From NCBI GenBank assembly GCA_963930775.1, contig OZ005689.1, positions 22,070,058 through 22,134,057 on the forward strand: a stretch of DNA of 64,000 bases, written 5' to 3'. The notes under the pieces are model-generated. The model searched no databases. It was not told where the DNA came from and worked only from the letters and a program-made list of their open reading frames with translations. This DNA is from Cliona cf. orientalis. Lineage: Eukaryota; Porifera; Demospongiae; Clionaida; Clionaidae. A program made the translations under genes and the position numbers. Of the stretch, positions 45,495 through 57,330 are shown piece by piece (position 1 is the stretch's first letter; each line of letters opens with the position of its first letter).

Positions 45495-45600
45495 CCAACC
45501 GTGGTATATGGAAGTTATACCACGGCTCTATGCCCATAGTAAATACACGCGTTATCTGCCAGCTGTGGTATATGGAAGTTATACCATGGCTGTGGTTACT
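45495..45600. repeat. Two hairpin units GTGGTATATGGAAGTTATAC
   Basis: CCGTGGTAT-atggaagtt-ATACCACGG at about 45499 and GTGGTAT-atggaagtt-ATACCA at about 45564 are near-identical 25-27-bp hairpins 65 bp apart. Confidence 0.75.
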
Positions 45601-46249
45601 CCACAGTTTGCACAGTGGGCAGACAGTGGTTTACATTGTATATACTGCAGGCGGTGCCTTTGATCTTTACTCTAGTCATAGTACAAGTATACTATAATGC
45701 AATTTGACATTCCAAATTATACTGTATATTGTCAAATTGCTATATATTTTATGTATCAAATCAGAGTCAAACTTACTATATTATACAAAATATACAAATT
45801 AGACAAATTTGACACCCTTTACACAGCTATACCTAGTTAAATTAATTACAGTATATATAGCATAATGCAATTTGACATTCCAAATTATACTGTATATTGT
45901 CAAATTGCAATATATTTTATGTATCAAATCAGTATCAAACTTATTATATTATACAAAATATGCAAATTAGACAAATTTGACATCCTATTACTCATGATTA
46001 TTTTGACAATCCAATGGTATAGTTTGTCAAATTATTATCTAATTAATGTATAAAATTAGTGTCAAACTTATCTAATGGTAACTGTACTATAGCTACCATA
46101 AAATTGACAAAATATACTGGCAAAATCAAGCTTTATCTTAATTTGACAAATCAAATGAGTGTAAAATACGTATAATATCATTGATAATACACAGAAGTTA
46201 TACACATGTAAAGTCAAATAGCATTTATAAGATAAAATTAGCCAAAACT

Positions 46250-46900
46250 GCACCAGTCTCCTTAGGCTGGTACTGCTTTGGGATCATCTTACTGATTTGG
46301 ATGTTTTGCTGGTGATCCAAGGTGGCTGTTACATTTTTGAGTGCTTCGAGACAGGCTTGATATTCCTTTGATTGTGCTTCCAGAAAAACACGTGTGTATC
46401 TGAGATTTTTGAATGACAGTATTAGTACTAGTATACTACATGTTTTACTTTTGTTAGTTATGTGTGGTGTATGCCATTGTGTGGTGTCTAGACTAATATG
46501 GATAGTAATTAATGTTATTATGTACGTGTGTTAGGCTTTACCCTTGATTATGTCAGGCTTAGATTAGATCCATCTCTAAGTATTAAGCATTTCCATCCCC
46601 ACATATTCTTCATTTCATAGACAATTCTAAGTATCCTTCCCTTCCTATATGCAGGTATATTGACCGTTTTTCTGCTATTACGTGCAGAGGTCAACCATGT
46701 CCCACGAATAGGGATGAGAATCCCACAACACATCCAGGTCAAAGGGACTGGAGCCATGGTGCCAGAAGTAGCACGTCCAGTATTCTCGCAGGGGGATCGC
46801 TTTTGCCACCAGCCACCACCCCAGGGACAAATTAATGTCACCGTACAGAACGCAGCTAAAAGCATAGCTCACCCCCCTACCCGCCAACTAGGTTGACGTT
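46250..46900. other. No supported gene between AT-rich repeats and right direct repeat
   Basis: Overlapping open frames on both strands at 46548-46896 (about 80-105 codons) show no known domain. One could be an internal remnant of whatever element the flanking direct repeats belong to. Confidence 0.3.
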
Positions 46901-47899
46901 GTGTTTGAGAGAGAGATTTACGCGGGCAGGTCATATTTGGACTTGCTGTAAGTCATGGCAGAGACAGCCTCAACATTGCACATCATGGGCCTATGAGTCT
47001 GTGTGGTCATGACTATTGTATGTTTTGCTTCATGCATGTGATTAAGTTGACTTTAATACAATTAATTTTTATAAAATTGTACATAGTGATAAGCAATGAT
47101 ATTGTTATTTTAATTAAGCTAGTTGAGTTAGGTGATGGTGAGGCTGCCGGTCATCAGGAGAGAACCCAGTCTGATCCTCACCAGCCACAGGTTTCGGTCC
47201 CATTAATCTCCCGACCTGGATCAGCTACAGAAAGGGTGGGACCACTCCCCTACGAGGAGTTTGGTTGGGGGATCTTTAGATATGTCTTTTCTTCGTTTCG
47301 TATTATCACGTGTCCAGACTTAGGCGTACTATTTTCAATCACGTGTTCGGTTGGTGTACACGTGATGGGTCGCACTTGCAGTTTCTTACTATTTGTTGTG
47401 TGCAGAAGCGAGTATTATGATGCTTAAGAGGTATTGTAAGTTAAGATTTTTAGGTAGGCTGTTAACTCTCTCCCCATATCCCATTACCAAGTTATTTTAT
47501 GGATTCAAGCAGATCTATTTTCACTTTACTAACTTACTTTCCATTGTGAGGCTTGGACAGTCTATATTGACATGTGCTTTCTTAGCTAAGCCAGCTTATT
47601 GGACCATGTGATTTTAATCATATGCAGTGTTGGTGCCAGATGCTAATTTGTGGGATACAGCACTACATTTCATACTGTCTGTCAGTTGTATTTTACATAA
47701 ATATACTCTTGTACTGTGTATGTACGTGCATGTGCATGTGCATGTGTGTTGTGTATGACACTATTTCGCGTTTTAATGCTTACAATGGGTCATGACAACA
47801 CTCCAAGTGCAGTGTATGCTGTGTATGACACTGTTTCGCGTTCTAGTGTTTACAGTGGGTCATGACAGCTTAATGTGTGCATGTGTGTGTGTGTGTGTG
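46901..47899 (+). repeat. Right copy of the ~1-kb direct repeat
   Basis: Direct repeat of 40291-41249; same orientation, a small insertion near 46984-47020 and a few substitutions. It ends in a GT microsatellite, like the left copy. Confidence 0.85.
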
Positions 47900-48289
47900 C
47901 AGTCGCTCGTGTTAGCTACGTACGGTATTACTGACATACCAGAGCGATTCTTTACCTTCAGAAACTAACCTTAACTTGTCCATAGCAATTTTTGATCGTT
48001 TGTATTGCTTTGTATGGCGCACGTGATACCAGACTAACGCCATCGTTCGTCATACCTTCTGTCACGGAGTGATGTTTTGTTTGATGCTTTGCACACCAGT
48101 ACTGCAGCTAAAAGTGCTATTTCTATTCATTGTAGGTCAAAACAAGTATGCATGCAAAGTTAGAAAAAATCTACTCTTTTGCTCTCTAGCACTGTACGTG
48201 ATTCTTTTTGTTGGTGTACTTTACTGCTTTCCAGAATTCCTTACAATTTTGCGGATTAAGTTGACTGAAGTATGTAAGTTATGCTTTTC
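47900..48289. other. No supported gene
   Basis: A hydrophobic open frame at 48069-48293 has no family match and overlaps the start of a LINE fragment; I do not call it. Confidence 0.35.
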
Positions 48290-49080
48290 TTAATTTGTCA
48301 CTACTTTGTTACGAAGATTTCGGTATCTGTTCCATACTTCTGAATCATAACTTGCTCGAGTCTTCTGGAAAAGGCGATTTCTCTTTCTCATCAATTGTAT
48401 TAGGGACTTTGATAACCATCGTAGGTTTCGTCGATTTGGTAGGAAGGCAGTTGGTATGCATCTTTCCATAACGTCCAAGAATATTTCTTTCCAGCGATCC
48501 CAACTTAGATTGATGTCATTCGGTTCCAAGATAGCGTTTAGGTCACAGTTTGACAACATTATAGATGCTAGGTCAAAGTTTGCATGAGCGTAACGCCATA
48601 CCTGTCTGCGTGAGGGATTCATTGACCTGTATTTCCTTACCACTCCATTGATCATGATATGAAGACCTAAATGGTCAGAGTTGCCAAGGGGTGGAACAGT
48701 CTTACATGAAATTGGATGCTCAGGAGAGGATAGCAATGCATGGTCAATTAATGCTTGGTGACCATTCTGTGAACAGTGTGTTGGAGCAGTATTGACTTGA
48801 CAAAGGGAGAAACAGTTGAGGATACAATACAACTGATGACATAGTAATGAGAGTGAGATAATACATCTATATTAAAATCCCCTATAAGGACAAGATTAGA
48901 AAAAAAAGTAATATCAAGAGAACTCAAAGTATCAAATAAAGTATTCATGACAGATACTCTAGATGATGGTGGGCGATAAAAATGCCTATTGTTGGATCCT
49001 AATGAACAGAAATACAAAGTAATTCAGTATCTGATCGCCCTTTTGAAAGTGTTTGTAGCAATAATCGTTTTTGCAATGAA
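48290..49080 (-). pseudogene. LINE fragment, endonuclease C-terminus and linker
   Basis: Minus strand: HFYRPPSSRVSVMNTLFDTL and FFSNLVLIGDFNIDVLSHS (~49010-48850), containing the L-I-G-D-F-N-x-D endonuclease motif. A frame change follows, then HQALIDHALLSSPEHPISCK and LGNSDHLGLHIMI (the S-D-H motif) and the linker to KRNRLFQKTRASYDSEVWNR (~48360). It is the same LINE type as 26160-30210 but a different copy. The RT is absent. Confidence 0.8.
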
Positions 49081-49654
49081 TATTCTTCATCACTTGGAGG
49101 AATTTCTACGTTTGCCTACTTAGTGTGCCACCACTTGCTACACCCTTCATAATCACTTTATCCACTCCTCCCCAGCATCTTTATTTGATCCATAGATCAC
49201 AGAGCAGCTAGGACAAACCGTCTTCTCTGCTAATGATACATTGATTATTATTAACTAACTTTGTTTGTTTTTTTAAGCTGTGGCTTGCCGTTTCTTCTTT
49301 CCTATATTATTATTATTATTGCAATTATTGCTTGAATATGAGAGCTACTCTGGCAACTTTAATTACAATGTGACAGTAATGTATACTGCGTATAGCATTA
49401 TGAGCAATAGATACTCATAAAATTTAATGACATGTAATAGCACCTTTGATAGGCTTTTTTGACTTCAAGTGAGTCAGCCCCGGCATATTATTATTATTAT
49501 GATTTCTTAATATGCTTAACCTATTAATTAATAGGCTTATAGGATCCGGAGCATGCTATAATTTTGAGCTAATTATGCATACACAATAATAATATGATTG
49601 TAGGTCAGAGTCACCATGCAAGGTATTCCTCATCATCAACTGGCTGTTAGCAAT
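49081..49654. other. No feature seen
   Basis: AT-rich sequence without recognised genes or repeats, left of a complete MITE. Confidence 0.4.
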
Positions 49655-49658
49655 ATAT

Positions 49659-50076
49659 GTGAGCGGATTTGAGAAAAGGGCCCACTTCGCGCATTTTCCG
49701 AAATTTCGTTTTAAATCGCGCATAACTTCTGAACTATAGTAGCTATGAGCTTCAGACTTGGAGCAAATATTCTTCAATCATTAGTCAACACTCGCTGTAA
49801 ATTGCGCGCCCCGCCCATATCCGGTATGGGCGTGGCGCCCGCGCGTATCGATCGCGTTTGAAATCGGCCGTTTTATGCCTCACTTCAAGCGTTCAGTGCT
49901 TTGGACAGGAGCTTAGTCAGACTCTCTAACGTTGGATATATTTAGTAGAAGGCCTGATCTGCTTACAAACCAAGCCAGAAGCCTAAGGCTCTTATAGTTT
50001 TTGTGTGGTGACAGCTTGAAAAGTGCCAAAAATTCGCGTTTTGCGCGAAGTGGGCCCTTTTCTCAAATCCGCTCAC
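49659..50076. mobile_element. Family-2 MITE, complete, target duplication ATAT
   Basis: 418 bp with inverted ends GTGAGCGGATTTGAGAAAAG and CTTTTCTCAAATCCGCTCAC extending through GGGCCCACTTCGCGC; ATAT on both sides. The terminus GTGA-CGGATTTG-GAAAA resembles family 1 (GTGACCGGATTTGGGAAAAC), so the two may share a transposase. A diverged full-length copy is at 58347-58735. Confidence 0.88.
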
Positions 50077-50079
50077 ATA

Positions 50080-50665
50080 TTATAGGGAAGCCAAAGATTC
50101 AGTTCTCCCAAGAGTAGTGGTAGCCTAGGCAACACATGTAATCTGTAGAGATTGAGGATCGCCAAATCACCACTCCCATGCATTACCACCACTAGATAAG
50201 CTATGGGAGAATGTCGACAAAATCAGACAAATTTCATCTATCAAATCATGTTAGTCAAGATTGTCGAAGATTTTCACCAGAGAAAATTAAGCAAAAGAAA
50301 AGATACTTTAACACTTAAAGGAACTGTGTCACGGTATAAGCGTATTTTTAGTAACGGAAGCCGGATGAGGATCCCCAATATTTAATCAAGAACGTGGGCG
50401 ATGCGGTTTTGTGACGTTGCGATCACGCCACTTGCTCGGGGCGCCCGTGCCTGGCCGGTTGGTTTAAGCGATCGGCCGCGTCCCTCGATGAAATCGACTT
50501 CGCGATGATACTAAACGAAGCAAGAAGGTTAGTTTAACGCTCCTTTCGATGTTTAGCCTTCTTTTTTAGGATTAGCTGCCATCATAAGGTGCCCTAGGCT
50601 CGCTCGATCGATAGCTATGGGCGTGGTACATGGCATGCGGTCGCGCGCGTGACGTGTTTCAACGT
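50080..50665. other. Left flank of the EnSpm/BEN segment, no gene
   Basis: Unique sequence, locally GC-rich at 50390-50530 and 50620-50670, with no recognised gene. A short open frame at 50203-50385 is not supported. Confidence 0.4.
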
Positions 50666-50679
50666 CACGTTTTGCGGCA

Positions 50680-51185
50680 TCTGGCAGGGATCTTGACAAG
50701 ACACATTCATGAATCTTGCATGAAAATGAGACAAGATTCTGGCCAAATGCTTGGCAGGTTTCTTGCCAAGATCCTTGAATGATTCTTACAAGATCCACAT
50801 AAGATACATGCAAGAACCATGCTGTAATCTTGCAGGCGTCTTGGCATACCCCTACAAGATTCTTGCATGATGTATGCAAGTAAGATATTGAAAATTTCGT
50901 TCTATGTACATGCAAGATCTTACAAGGCCCATGTAGGATACTTGCAAGAACCACGCTGGTATAAATCATGCAGGAATCTTGGCATGCCCCTACAAGATTC
51001 TTGCATGACTTATGCAAGTTACTTGGAAGTTTCACATGCAAGATAATGCACATGAAAGGAGAGTGTACACTGGAAATGTTTAATCAAAACAATGTGTGAG
51101 ACAGTTTATAACATAATACATAAACAGAACTGTAAGTAGTGTTGTGAGAGTCTCTACATACATGCAAGATCTTATAAGAACAGTG
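50680..51185. repeat. Left array of TTGCAAGAT / CTTGGCA words
   Basis: Imperfect repeats of CAAGATTCTTGCATGA, CTTGCAAGAACCA, AATCTTGGCATGCCCCTAC and ACATGCAAGATCTTA occur in both orientations; one ~130-bp block is repeated at about 50795 and 50915. The word set is the same as in the right array. Confidence 0.8.
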
Positions 51186-51392
51186 AGTTGAGAAGAAACA
51201 GTGTAAGTGATCTGTAAGTGATTTATAGGAGTCTACCATATGATACACAAACAAGAAACCTACCATATGATACACAAACAAGAAACAGTATAAGTGAGTG
51301 ATTTGTGAAAGAGTCCACCATAAATAATTATTATGATACACAAACAGATAAGTAATAAGTAGTGTGTGTGTCCATAACATGATAATATATAA

Positions 51393-52929
51393 TTATAAAC
51401 AGAATGGTAAGCAGTGTATGAAGTCTAAGCCTGCATTGGTGCATGCATGTCTTTGGAACTGTCCCGACACTTTTGATTTACCTTCTGTGAGAGGGTTCCA
51501 ATCATTTCCAAATCGCTTCTCTATTAGCCTTAACATCTCCACTCGCCCTTGCTCTAGTCCCGGTTTCTTGCTTTTTTTTGACTTAAAAAGGAGAGATACA
51601 GCCAATTCCTCCTTAGTAAAAAGTATGTTCAGTAGCTGTAGACCAAAGGAGTATGCATCCCTTGATGGTATTCGCATCACATTCACTCCATTAACCTGTT
51701 GGCAAAAAATGAGAGAATCCACATTACAATATATATCTGTTTTTATATAGGGGACTACGCGTAATTTCCCTAATGATAGATTACACTTACTATGCACTCT
51801 TCGTCTTCTTTCTTCACTCCTGCTGCACCAGCAATTCCAGCCGGTCCATTCTTCAGGATCTCCATCATTTTGACCATCATCTTTTCTATCTTTTCTATTC
51901 TACCAGCAAGGTTGACCAGCAAATCCTGCAATCAATAACAAAGTCTTTAGTAGGCACTGTACAAATTGTTGTAACATTATATGTACTGTACTTGCATGCA
52001 CAATGACTTATACAAAAGTGTAACACACTCACAGCTACATGTATGTATATACCTTGTCCACATCATCCAGACCAGAGCTTGCTGTGATCAAGGCTTCGTT
52101 GTCCTGGTTATCATCATCACATTTCTGTTTCTTGGATGATGGTTTGTCCTGAATAAAGATAGTCATGTCAATACACATGTAAAAAATCACAAGTCCAATT
52201 AATGCCCATCACAATGTAGGACAATGATAAATTATCTAGCTCCTTTTTAAAAATACTTACTTTTGCTTTTGCAAGGATCTCAGTCACATTCGTTTTGTCG
52301 CGAAGTCCTTCGTCGGACCCGGCAGGTCTCTTTCTGGAGTTGGACTTTTCCTTCCTAGCAGCTTTTGCTCTGGAAGGGGTCTCGGACACATTCTCATCAC
52401 ACCTCGCTTTCTTATTGTTTGAATTGTTTGTTGTACTAGCCTTGTCCTTCATGTGATGAAATTGGACAGGATATATTTTTCCTTTTATCTCCAACATCAA
52501 TTCGGACCCCTTCACTAAGTCCTCCTTGGTGAGGGGCTCACAGTCTTCTCTAGAGAGGTCCTTTATTTTCACTTGGTGTAGCTTGCCCGTCTGAGAGCAT
52601 TTCACAACAGCAGATCCTGGAATAAAATATATAAAAGGGTGTGATATACCACGGTACAGCACGTTGCTTGCTGCTATATTATTAGCTATAGTTCAATCTA
52701 CAGCTCTAAGTACCAACCAACTTTACTTACTGGTCATATCCAAGGTGATCTCTTCAAATCTAAGATCGAGTTGAGAATCCTTAAGTTTGGCAGGAAGCGT
52801 TCTCTGCCTAGATGGTTGCAGACGAGTGGGCTTGGGTGGAGATGGTGAGTATTCTTCGTTCTCGCTGGTGCTGAGATCTCGAGATCCATCACTTGCGAAG
52901 CTGGATTGTTCTGACATTGAATCCAACAT
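51393..52929 (-). CDS. BEN-domain protein, five exons, intact (362 aa)
   Basis: Exons on the minus strand: 52929-52731, 52616-52261, 52148-52053, 51925-51791, 51695-51393; all introns GT-AG, phases join exactly, 1089 coding bases with stop. The start ATG opens MLDSMSEQSSFASDGS. Residues 1-66 are Ser/acidic (STSENEEYSPSPPKP). Residues 67-185 contain a short folded-looking part (CSQTGKLHQVKIKDL, LMLEIKGKIYPVQFHH) and a Lys/Arg-rich stretch likely nuclear. Residues 218-262 include an amphipathic coiled segment (LAGRIEKIEKMMVKMMEIL). Residues ~263-335 form the BEN domain (YSFGLQLLNILFTKEELAVS, LEQGRVEMLRLIEKRFG). BEN domains bind DNA or mediate protein contacts in chromatin. Unlike nearly every other gene here it carries no lesion. 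It is divergent from the EnSpm transposase gene, sharing a 277-bp intergenic region. It could be transposon-borne or a host gene; no transposase motif is present. Confidence 0.87.
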
Positions 52930-53206
52930 GACTACGCAGTTAAATCCAATAAAAGTTGAAGAGAAGAGAGATCCTTGATGGTGCTTCTTGGAGGCCAGTC
53001 GAGAGCGAGATACGATACACGTCTATGCGAAGGTAGACTTTTATACAAGGTGTCAATATCGAGGTGGGAAAATTGCTAATTAAGCGATCGCGCGCGAGCG
53101 CTATATTATGCGCTATGCGCGCGCACACAATTACACGTACGTGCGATATGCCACGCCCAAGTTTGATACGTTTCTAAATGAAGCACAGTATTGTTCACCT
53201 ACACCG
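52930..53206. promoter_or_regulatory. Shared divergent promoter region (277 bp)
   Basis: It separates the ATG of the BEN gene (minus) from that of the EnSpm-type gene (plus). The centre is rich in CGCGCG (53085-53130, GCGATCGCGCGCGAGCGC), unusual for this AT-rich window. No TATA box is obvious. Coupled expression of both genes is inferred from spacing only. Confidence 0.5.
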
Positions 53207-56200
53207 ATGATGGAGGAGTCGACGCCGTCGAGACCACGAACGACGTATAGAAAATACCTTTGGGACCCATCCACGCCAGTTCCACACGCGACACTGTATC
53301 GCCATCAAAAGCGAACTACTGCTTCTGCCGTTGTTGATGAGGGTAAGTCGCAGTGCTTCGTTTAATATGATACTAGCTATACGGGTATTGGAAGTTACTA
53401 TTAATATTATTTAGATGGTCATCCAAAGCGTCGACAGGGAAGTGTTGATACTCTACCAAGTGCTGGTGTTACCGATGGTAAGCCTAGTAAAAAAAAAAAA
53501 AAAGAAACGTTTAGTGCATAGACATTTGTGTCGCCTTTTGATAATTTTTCTCACGTATTATGCAGACACAGAATTGTGCTCTTCTCTGCGAACATCCTCA
53601 GAATTACCATCCTCACTTACCCCTGATGAGACCCCCACATCCACTGGTTTGGCACTCTCACCACCAGGTGCTGGTGTTGACAATGGTACGCCAATTAAAT
53701 AAGTGGATTGATGTTTATGTATGACACTTCAATGATAATGATTTCGGATAAAATGCAGGTACTGATTCATCACCCTCTCCATCACAATCACAACCCTCGT
53801 GTTCAAGTTCCTCTCCTGATCTCTTTGCGTGCTCTTCCCCAGAACCTACAGCACACACCTCCCCTGATATGCCAGGGACCCCATTTAACACTGAGATTGC
53901 TGATACCTTCCTTCAACCAGTGTATTCAGATGCCAACATCACTGTGTGTGGAGCCTATTGCAGTATTATGCAATATGTAACAGCAAACAAACTCACGTAT
54001 GCCGCGATTGAAGGTCTACTGAAGCTATTGCAAGTACTGTGCCCGTGTCCAAACAGTCTACCCACTACCTTGTACAAGTTCAAACGCTTTTTTCAGCAGT
54101 ACAGCTCAGGTTTTGAACAACAACGTGTTTGCTGTAAGTGCTTTGGATTTCTTAGCAGTGGAGAGGTGTGTTCCGCCCGTGTTGATGGGGAGAATTGTTC
54201 GAAATCCGGAATTTCCTGGTTTACTTGTCCATACGCCATTTCAGAAGCCATTTCAAACGATTCTATCCAGTAAGTCCCCCTTGAATGTTTGTCATGTTGT
54301 TAGTACATAAATTACCCCCTACTTTAAGTCCCTTTAAGACCTACATCAGGGTTGCATACAGGATTTTTTGCGGGGGGGGGGGGGGGGGGGCGATCTCACG
54401 GACGACTTACATATGTATATGCGCCGCTTCCATGCATATATACTAGTAAATAAATCACACAATAATGCTGTGATAACAAACGATTTCTTTTTGCTTGTGT
54501 ATGTAATCATAAATGGAATTCTGGGGGGGGGGGGGGGGGGGATATCCCAGTGCGCCCCCCCCCCTCTGTATGCAACTCTGTACATGTATGCACATTAATA
54601 AACCATGATTCATCGCTGTTAATGAATTAACCTTCCTTAACATTTACACACAGACAACTGGGAGTACCTTCAACACGCTCCACAGCTCACAAGTGATGGA
54701 TTACTTCGTGACATTTGGGATGGCACTGCACTTCGAGGGAAGATAGGTGAAGGGAAGTTCTACTCAAACTCACAAAACCTAGGATTAATGCTATCCACAG
54801 ATGGAATTTCTTTGTTTAAGTCTTCACCGGCTGACCTCTGGCCTGTGTACTTGGTGATCCTAAACCTACCTCCTGATGTCCGGATGAATGCGCAAAATGT
54901 TGTGTTGGCAGGCCTTTGGTACGGATCCAAAAAGCCACCGATGAATCTCCTACTAGAGCCGATTATGGAGAAATTAAGGCGCTTTAGGATGCTTGGAGTT
55001 ACCATAGAAACTCCACATGGCCCGGCTACTTATCGTGCTAAGCTTGAATTGGCAGTCTTTGACCTTCCCTGCCAAAGCTCCTGCTCTTTGTTCAAAGCAG
55101 TTTAACGGGAAATATGGATGTTCTGTTTGCCTTTATCCAGGTGAATATTTCAGAAGACGACGCATTTATCTTCCAATACAGCATTCGGAGCGAACACATG
55201 AATCAGTTGTGGCTGCTGGTCGCTTGGCGGAGCTTAAAGGTGATGCTGTCCGTGGTATCAAAGGTATTTCCCCCTTGTCTAGATCACTAGACCTTGTTGA
55301 TGCTGTACCAATAGACTACATGCACGCAGTCTTGGAAGGAGTAACACGTAGACTTCTTCACTACTGGTTCCTTCCAAAATATCATACTGGGGTATATTAT
55401 CTTGGCTCAAAGCTAAAAACAATTGACACACTCTTACTGAGGCAGCAACCACCTCACGAGTTAAGTCGTCCCCCCCGTTCACTTCAGAAACACCTTAAGT
55501 ATCTTAAAGCCTCAGAGCTTCGTACATGGCTTCTATTCTACTCACTCCCCTTACTGCTTGATAACCTTCCTTCCCTCTTTTTCCATCATTACGCTCTTTT
55601 GGTGTGTGCCATGCACATTCTGTTGCAAGACAACATTACTTTAGCTCAGGTAGATGCAGCAGAAAGTATGCTGGGTGATTTTTGCAAGCTTTTACCCGAG
55701 CTTTATGGACACGAGAGCTGTACTTCCAATGCCCACCTTCTTTTACACTTGCCAAAATATGTACGTTTGTGGGGGCCGTTGTGGACCCATTCACCATTTG
55801 GGTTTGAAAATAAAAATGGCCACCTCAAACGATTCTTTCATGGCCGTGGCAACATAGTCCCACAGCTTATGTTCAACGTGGATGTTGCTTACACATTACA
55901 GCTGGTTCACCATAATCTTACACAAATGGAAAGTAGTGAGACTATAGCTTTTCTCAATAAATCAAGCCGACTTGCACCACGCTTGAACATGTCAAGAATT
56001 GGAGAACACACCTACATTGTAGGTCCTTGCAACATCAAAACACCAACACATGAAGAGAGTATCGCTCTTGGAGGCAGTGAACCTGTGCCATGCTTTTTCA
56101 AGCTCTTTAAGGATGGTGTGGTGTACCATGCTTCAACTGGTGTCAACTGTCGAAAACGAGACAGTACTGTGTGTTGCTTTCAAACCACCGATAACAAAAC

Positions 56201-56357
56201 CCATTTTGGACGTATCACACTCTTTGTGAATAGCCTTTCCCCACTCGCTCTTGTTCGTGAGTTTCGTCAGCCTTCACAGTCAATGTTACAGCAAGCTGGA
56301 CCTCCCTGCCGAGCAAGGTTAGCAGTGTACAAGGAATATGACTTGCTAAGCTCATAG
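53207..56357 (+). pseudogene. EnSpm/CACTA TNP2-like transposase, nearly intact
   Basis: Exons: 53207-53342, 53415-53477, 53566-53695, 53759-54269, 54654-56357. The first three introns join in phase. Exons 1-4 give a Ser/Pro-rich N-terminus and a Cys-rich part (CCKCFGFLSSGEVC). Exon 5 carries the TNP2-type catalytic region: LSTDGISLFKSS, LPPDVRMNAQNVVLAGLWYG, YGCSVCLYPGEYF, DAVPIDYMHAVLEGVTRRLL, RTWLLFYSLPLLLDNLP, and the DUF4218-like SNAHLLLHLPKYVRLWGPLW. Two problems: a one-base insertion at CCC 55067-55069 shifts the frame (DLP then AKAPA), and the exon 4/exon 5 junction as drawn is out of phase by one, perhaps a missed exon or second indel. The intron before exon 5 holds a 234-bp short element. 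So it is a very recent pseudogene, or intact with sequence errors. Confidence 0.8.
54347..54580. mobile_element. 234-bp element, 5-bp target duplication TACAT, in an intron
   Basis: Inverted ends CAGGGTTGCATACAGG and CTGTATGCAACTCTG; TACAT flanks both sides (54342-54346, 54581-54585). Two poly-G tracts (54373-54390 and 54523-54541). Copies or pieces at 18747, 21857 and 60662. It sits in the last intron of the EnSpm-type gene, so it inserted after that gene arrived. Confidence 0.88.
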
Positions 56358-56745
56358 TTGTAGACGAAAGTTGTATCGCTCCCCTCCTTGCCATTCCAAT
56401 CAAATTCATTCAGAGCAAGGTAGTTGTAAAAAATCAAGTCTGTACATACATAGTTAAACAACCAAATCAGTTTGAACACCATTAATATCATTATTGTCAC
56501 CAAATATTTGAATGTCTGTCATCCCCATGTTACTAGTTCGAACATCACCTCTTTTTAATCAAGTTGGTGTGCTTGTTAAGTTCATTGTGTACAAAAATTT
56601 AATAATATATAAATTTTATTAATGACAAGACTACAAAGTATGCCTAGTGGGCATCATGAGCGCGCGCATATCTATGTAGCAATTCAATGAAATATACTGC
56701 GCATATGAAGACTTGTCAGATGTGGCATTGTTCTCAGCAAGAATC
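56358..56745. other. 3' flank of the EnSpm-type gene
   Basis: AT-rich non-coding sequence with several AATAATAAATTTT-like stretches that could serve polyadenylation (for example near 56600). No further gene is supported. Confidence 0.4.
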
Positions 56746-57330
56746 TTAGTAGTTGTCCCTTGTCAAATCTTGACAAAGGCTCCCCGTTTGACTTGGAAGA
56801 TTTATGTAAGATATGGCATGCATCTTGGCAGGAATCTTACTAAGTGACCCTTGTCAAACCTTGACAAAGGCTCCCCATTTGACTTGCAAGATTTATGCAA
56901 GATTTGGCATGCATCTTGGCAGGAATCTTGCTAAGTGTACCTTGTCAAATCTTGAAAAAGGCTCCCCATTTGACTTGAAAGATTTATGCAAGATATGGCA
57001 TGCATCTTGGCTGGAATCTTACTAAGTGTACCTTGTCAAATCTTGATAAAGGCTCACCATTTGACTTGAAAGATTTATGCAAGATATGGCATGCATCTTG
57101 GCAGGAATCTTACTAAGTGTAACTTGTCAAATCTTGACAAAGGCTCCCCATTTGACTTGCAAGATTTATGTATGACATGGCATGCATCTTGGCAGGAATC
57201 TTACTTATTAATTCTTGACAGAGACCACCAATTAGACATGTAAGATCATGGAAAGATAAGGTAAGATTCTTGGCAAGATCCTTGTAGGCAAAATCTTGCC
57301 AAGACATCTTGCCTCCTCTTGACTAGTCTG
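56746..57330. repeat. Right array: ~91-bp tandem units of TTGCAAGAT / CTTGGCA words
   Basis: Five units start at GGCTCCCC near 56778, 56869, 56961, 57051 and 57142. Each contains ATTTGACTTG(C/A)AAGATTT, GGCATGCATCTTGGC, AGGAATCTTACTAAGTG and CTTGTCAAATCTTGAC. Degenerate words continue to 57330 next to the candidate element end. Confidence 0.9.

Larger units (their letters stand above)
45155..46085. repeat. Dispersed AT-rich ~135-bp repeats, at least three copies
   Basis: Copies at about 45164-45295, 45698-45822 and 45862-45990 share TTTGACATTCCAAATTATAC, TGTATATTGTCAAATTGC and AATTAGACAAATTTGACA; degenerate pieces follow to about 46240. All three have the same orientation. Confidence 0.85.

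Noticed and set aside
40291-47899. Intact LTR retrotransposon
   Set aside because: The direct repeats are real but no gag, protease, integrase or primer-binding site is visible and the enclosed RT is Penelope-type on the opposite strand.
48069-48293. Small hydrophobic membrane protein
   Set aside because: No family match, no splice or promoter context, and it abuts a LINE fragment.
50203-50385. CACGGTATAAGCG near 50338 as the left EnSpm end
   Set aside because: Starts CAC but does not lead into the GCAGGATCTTG word found at the right end and lies 340 bp from the array.
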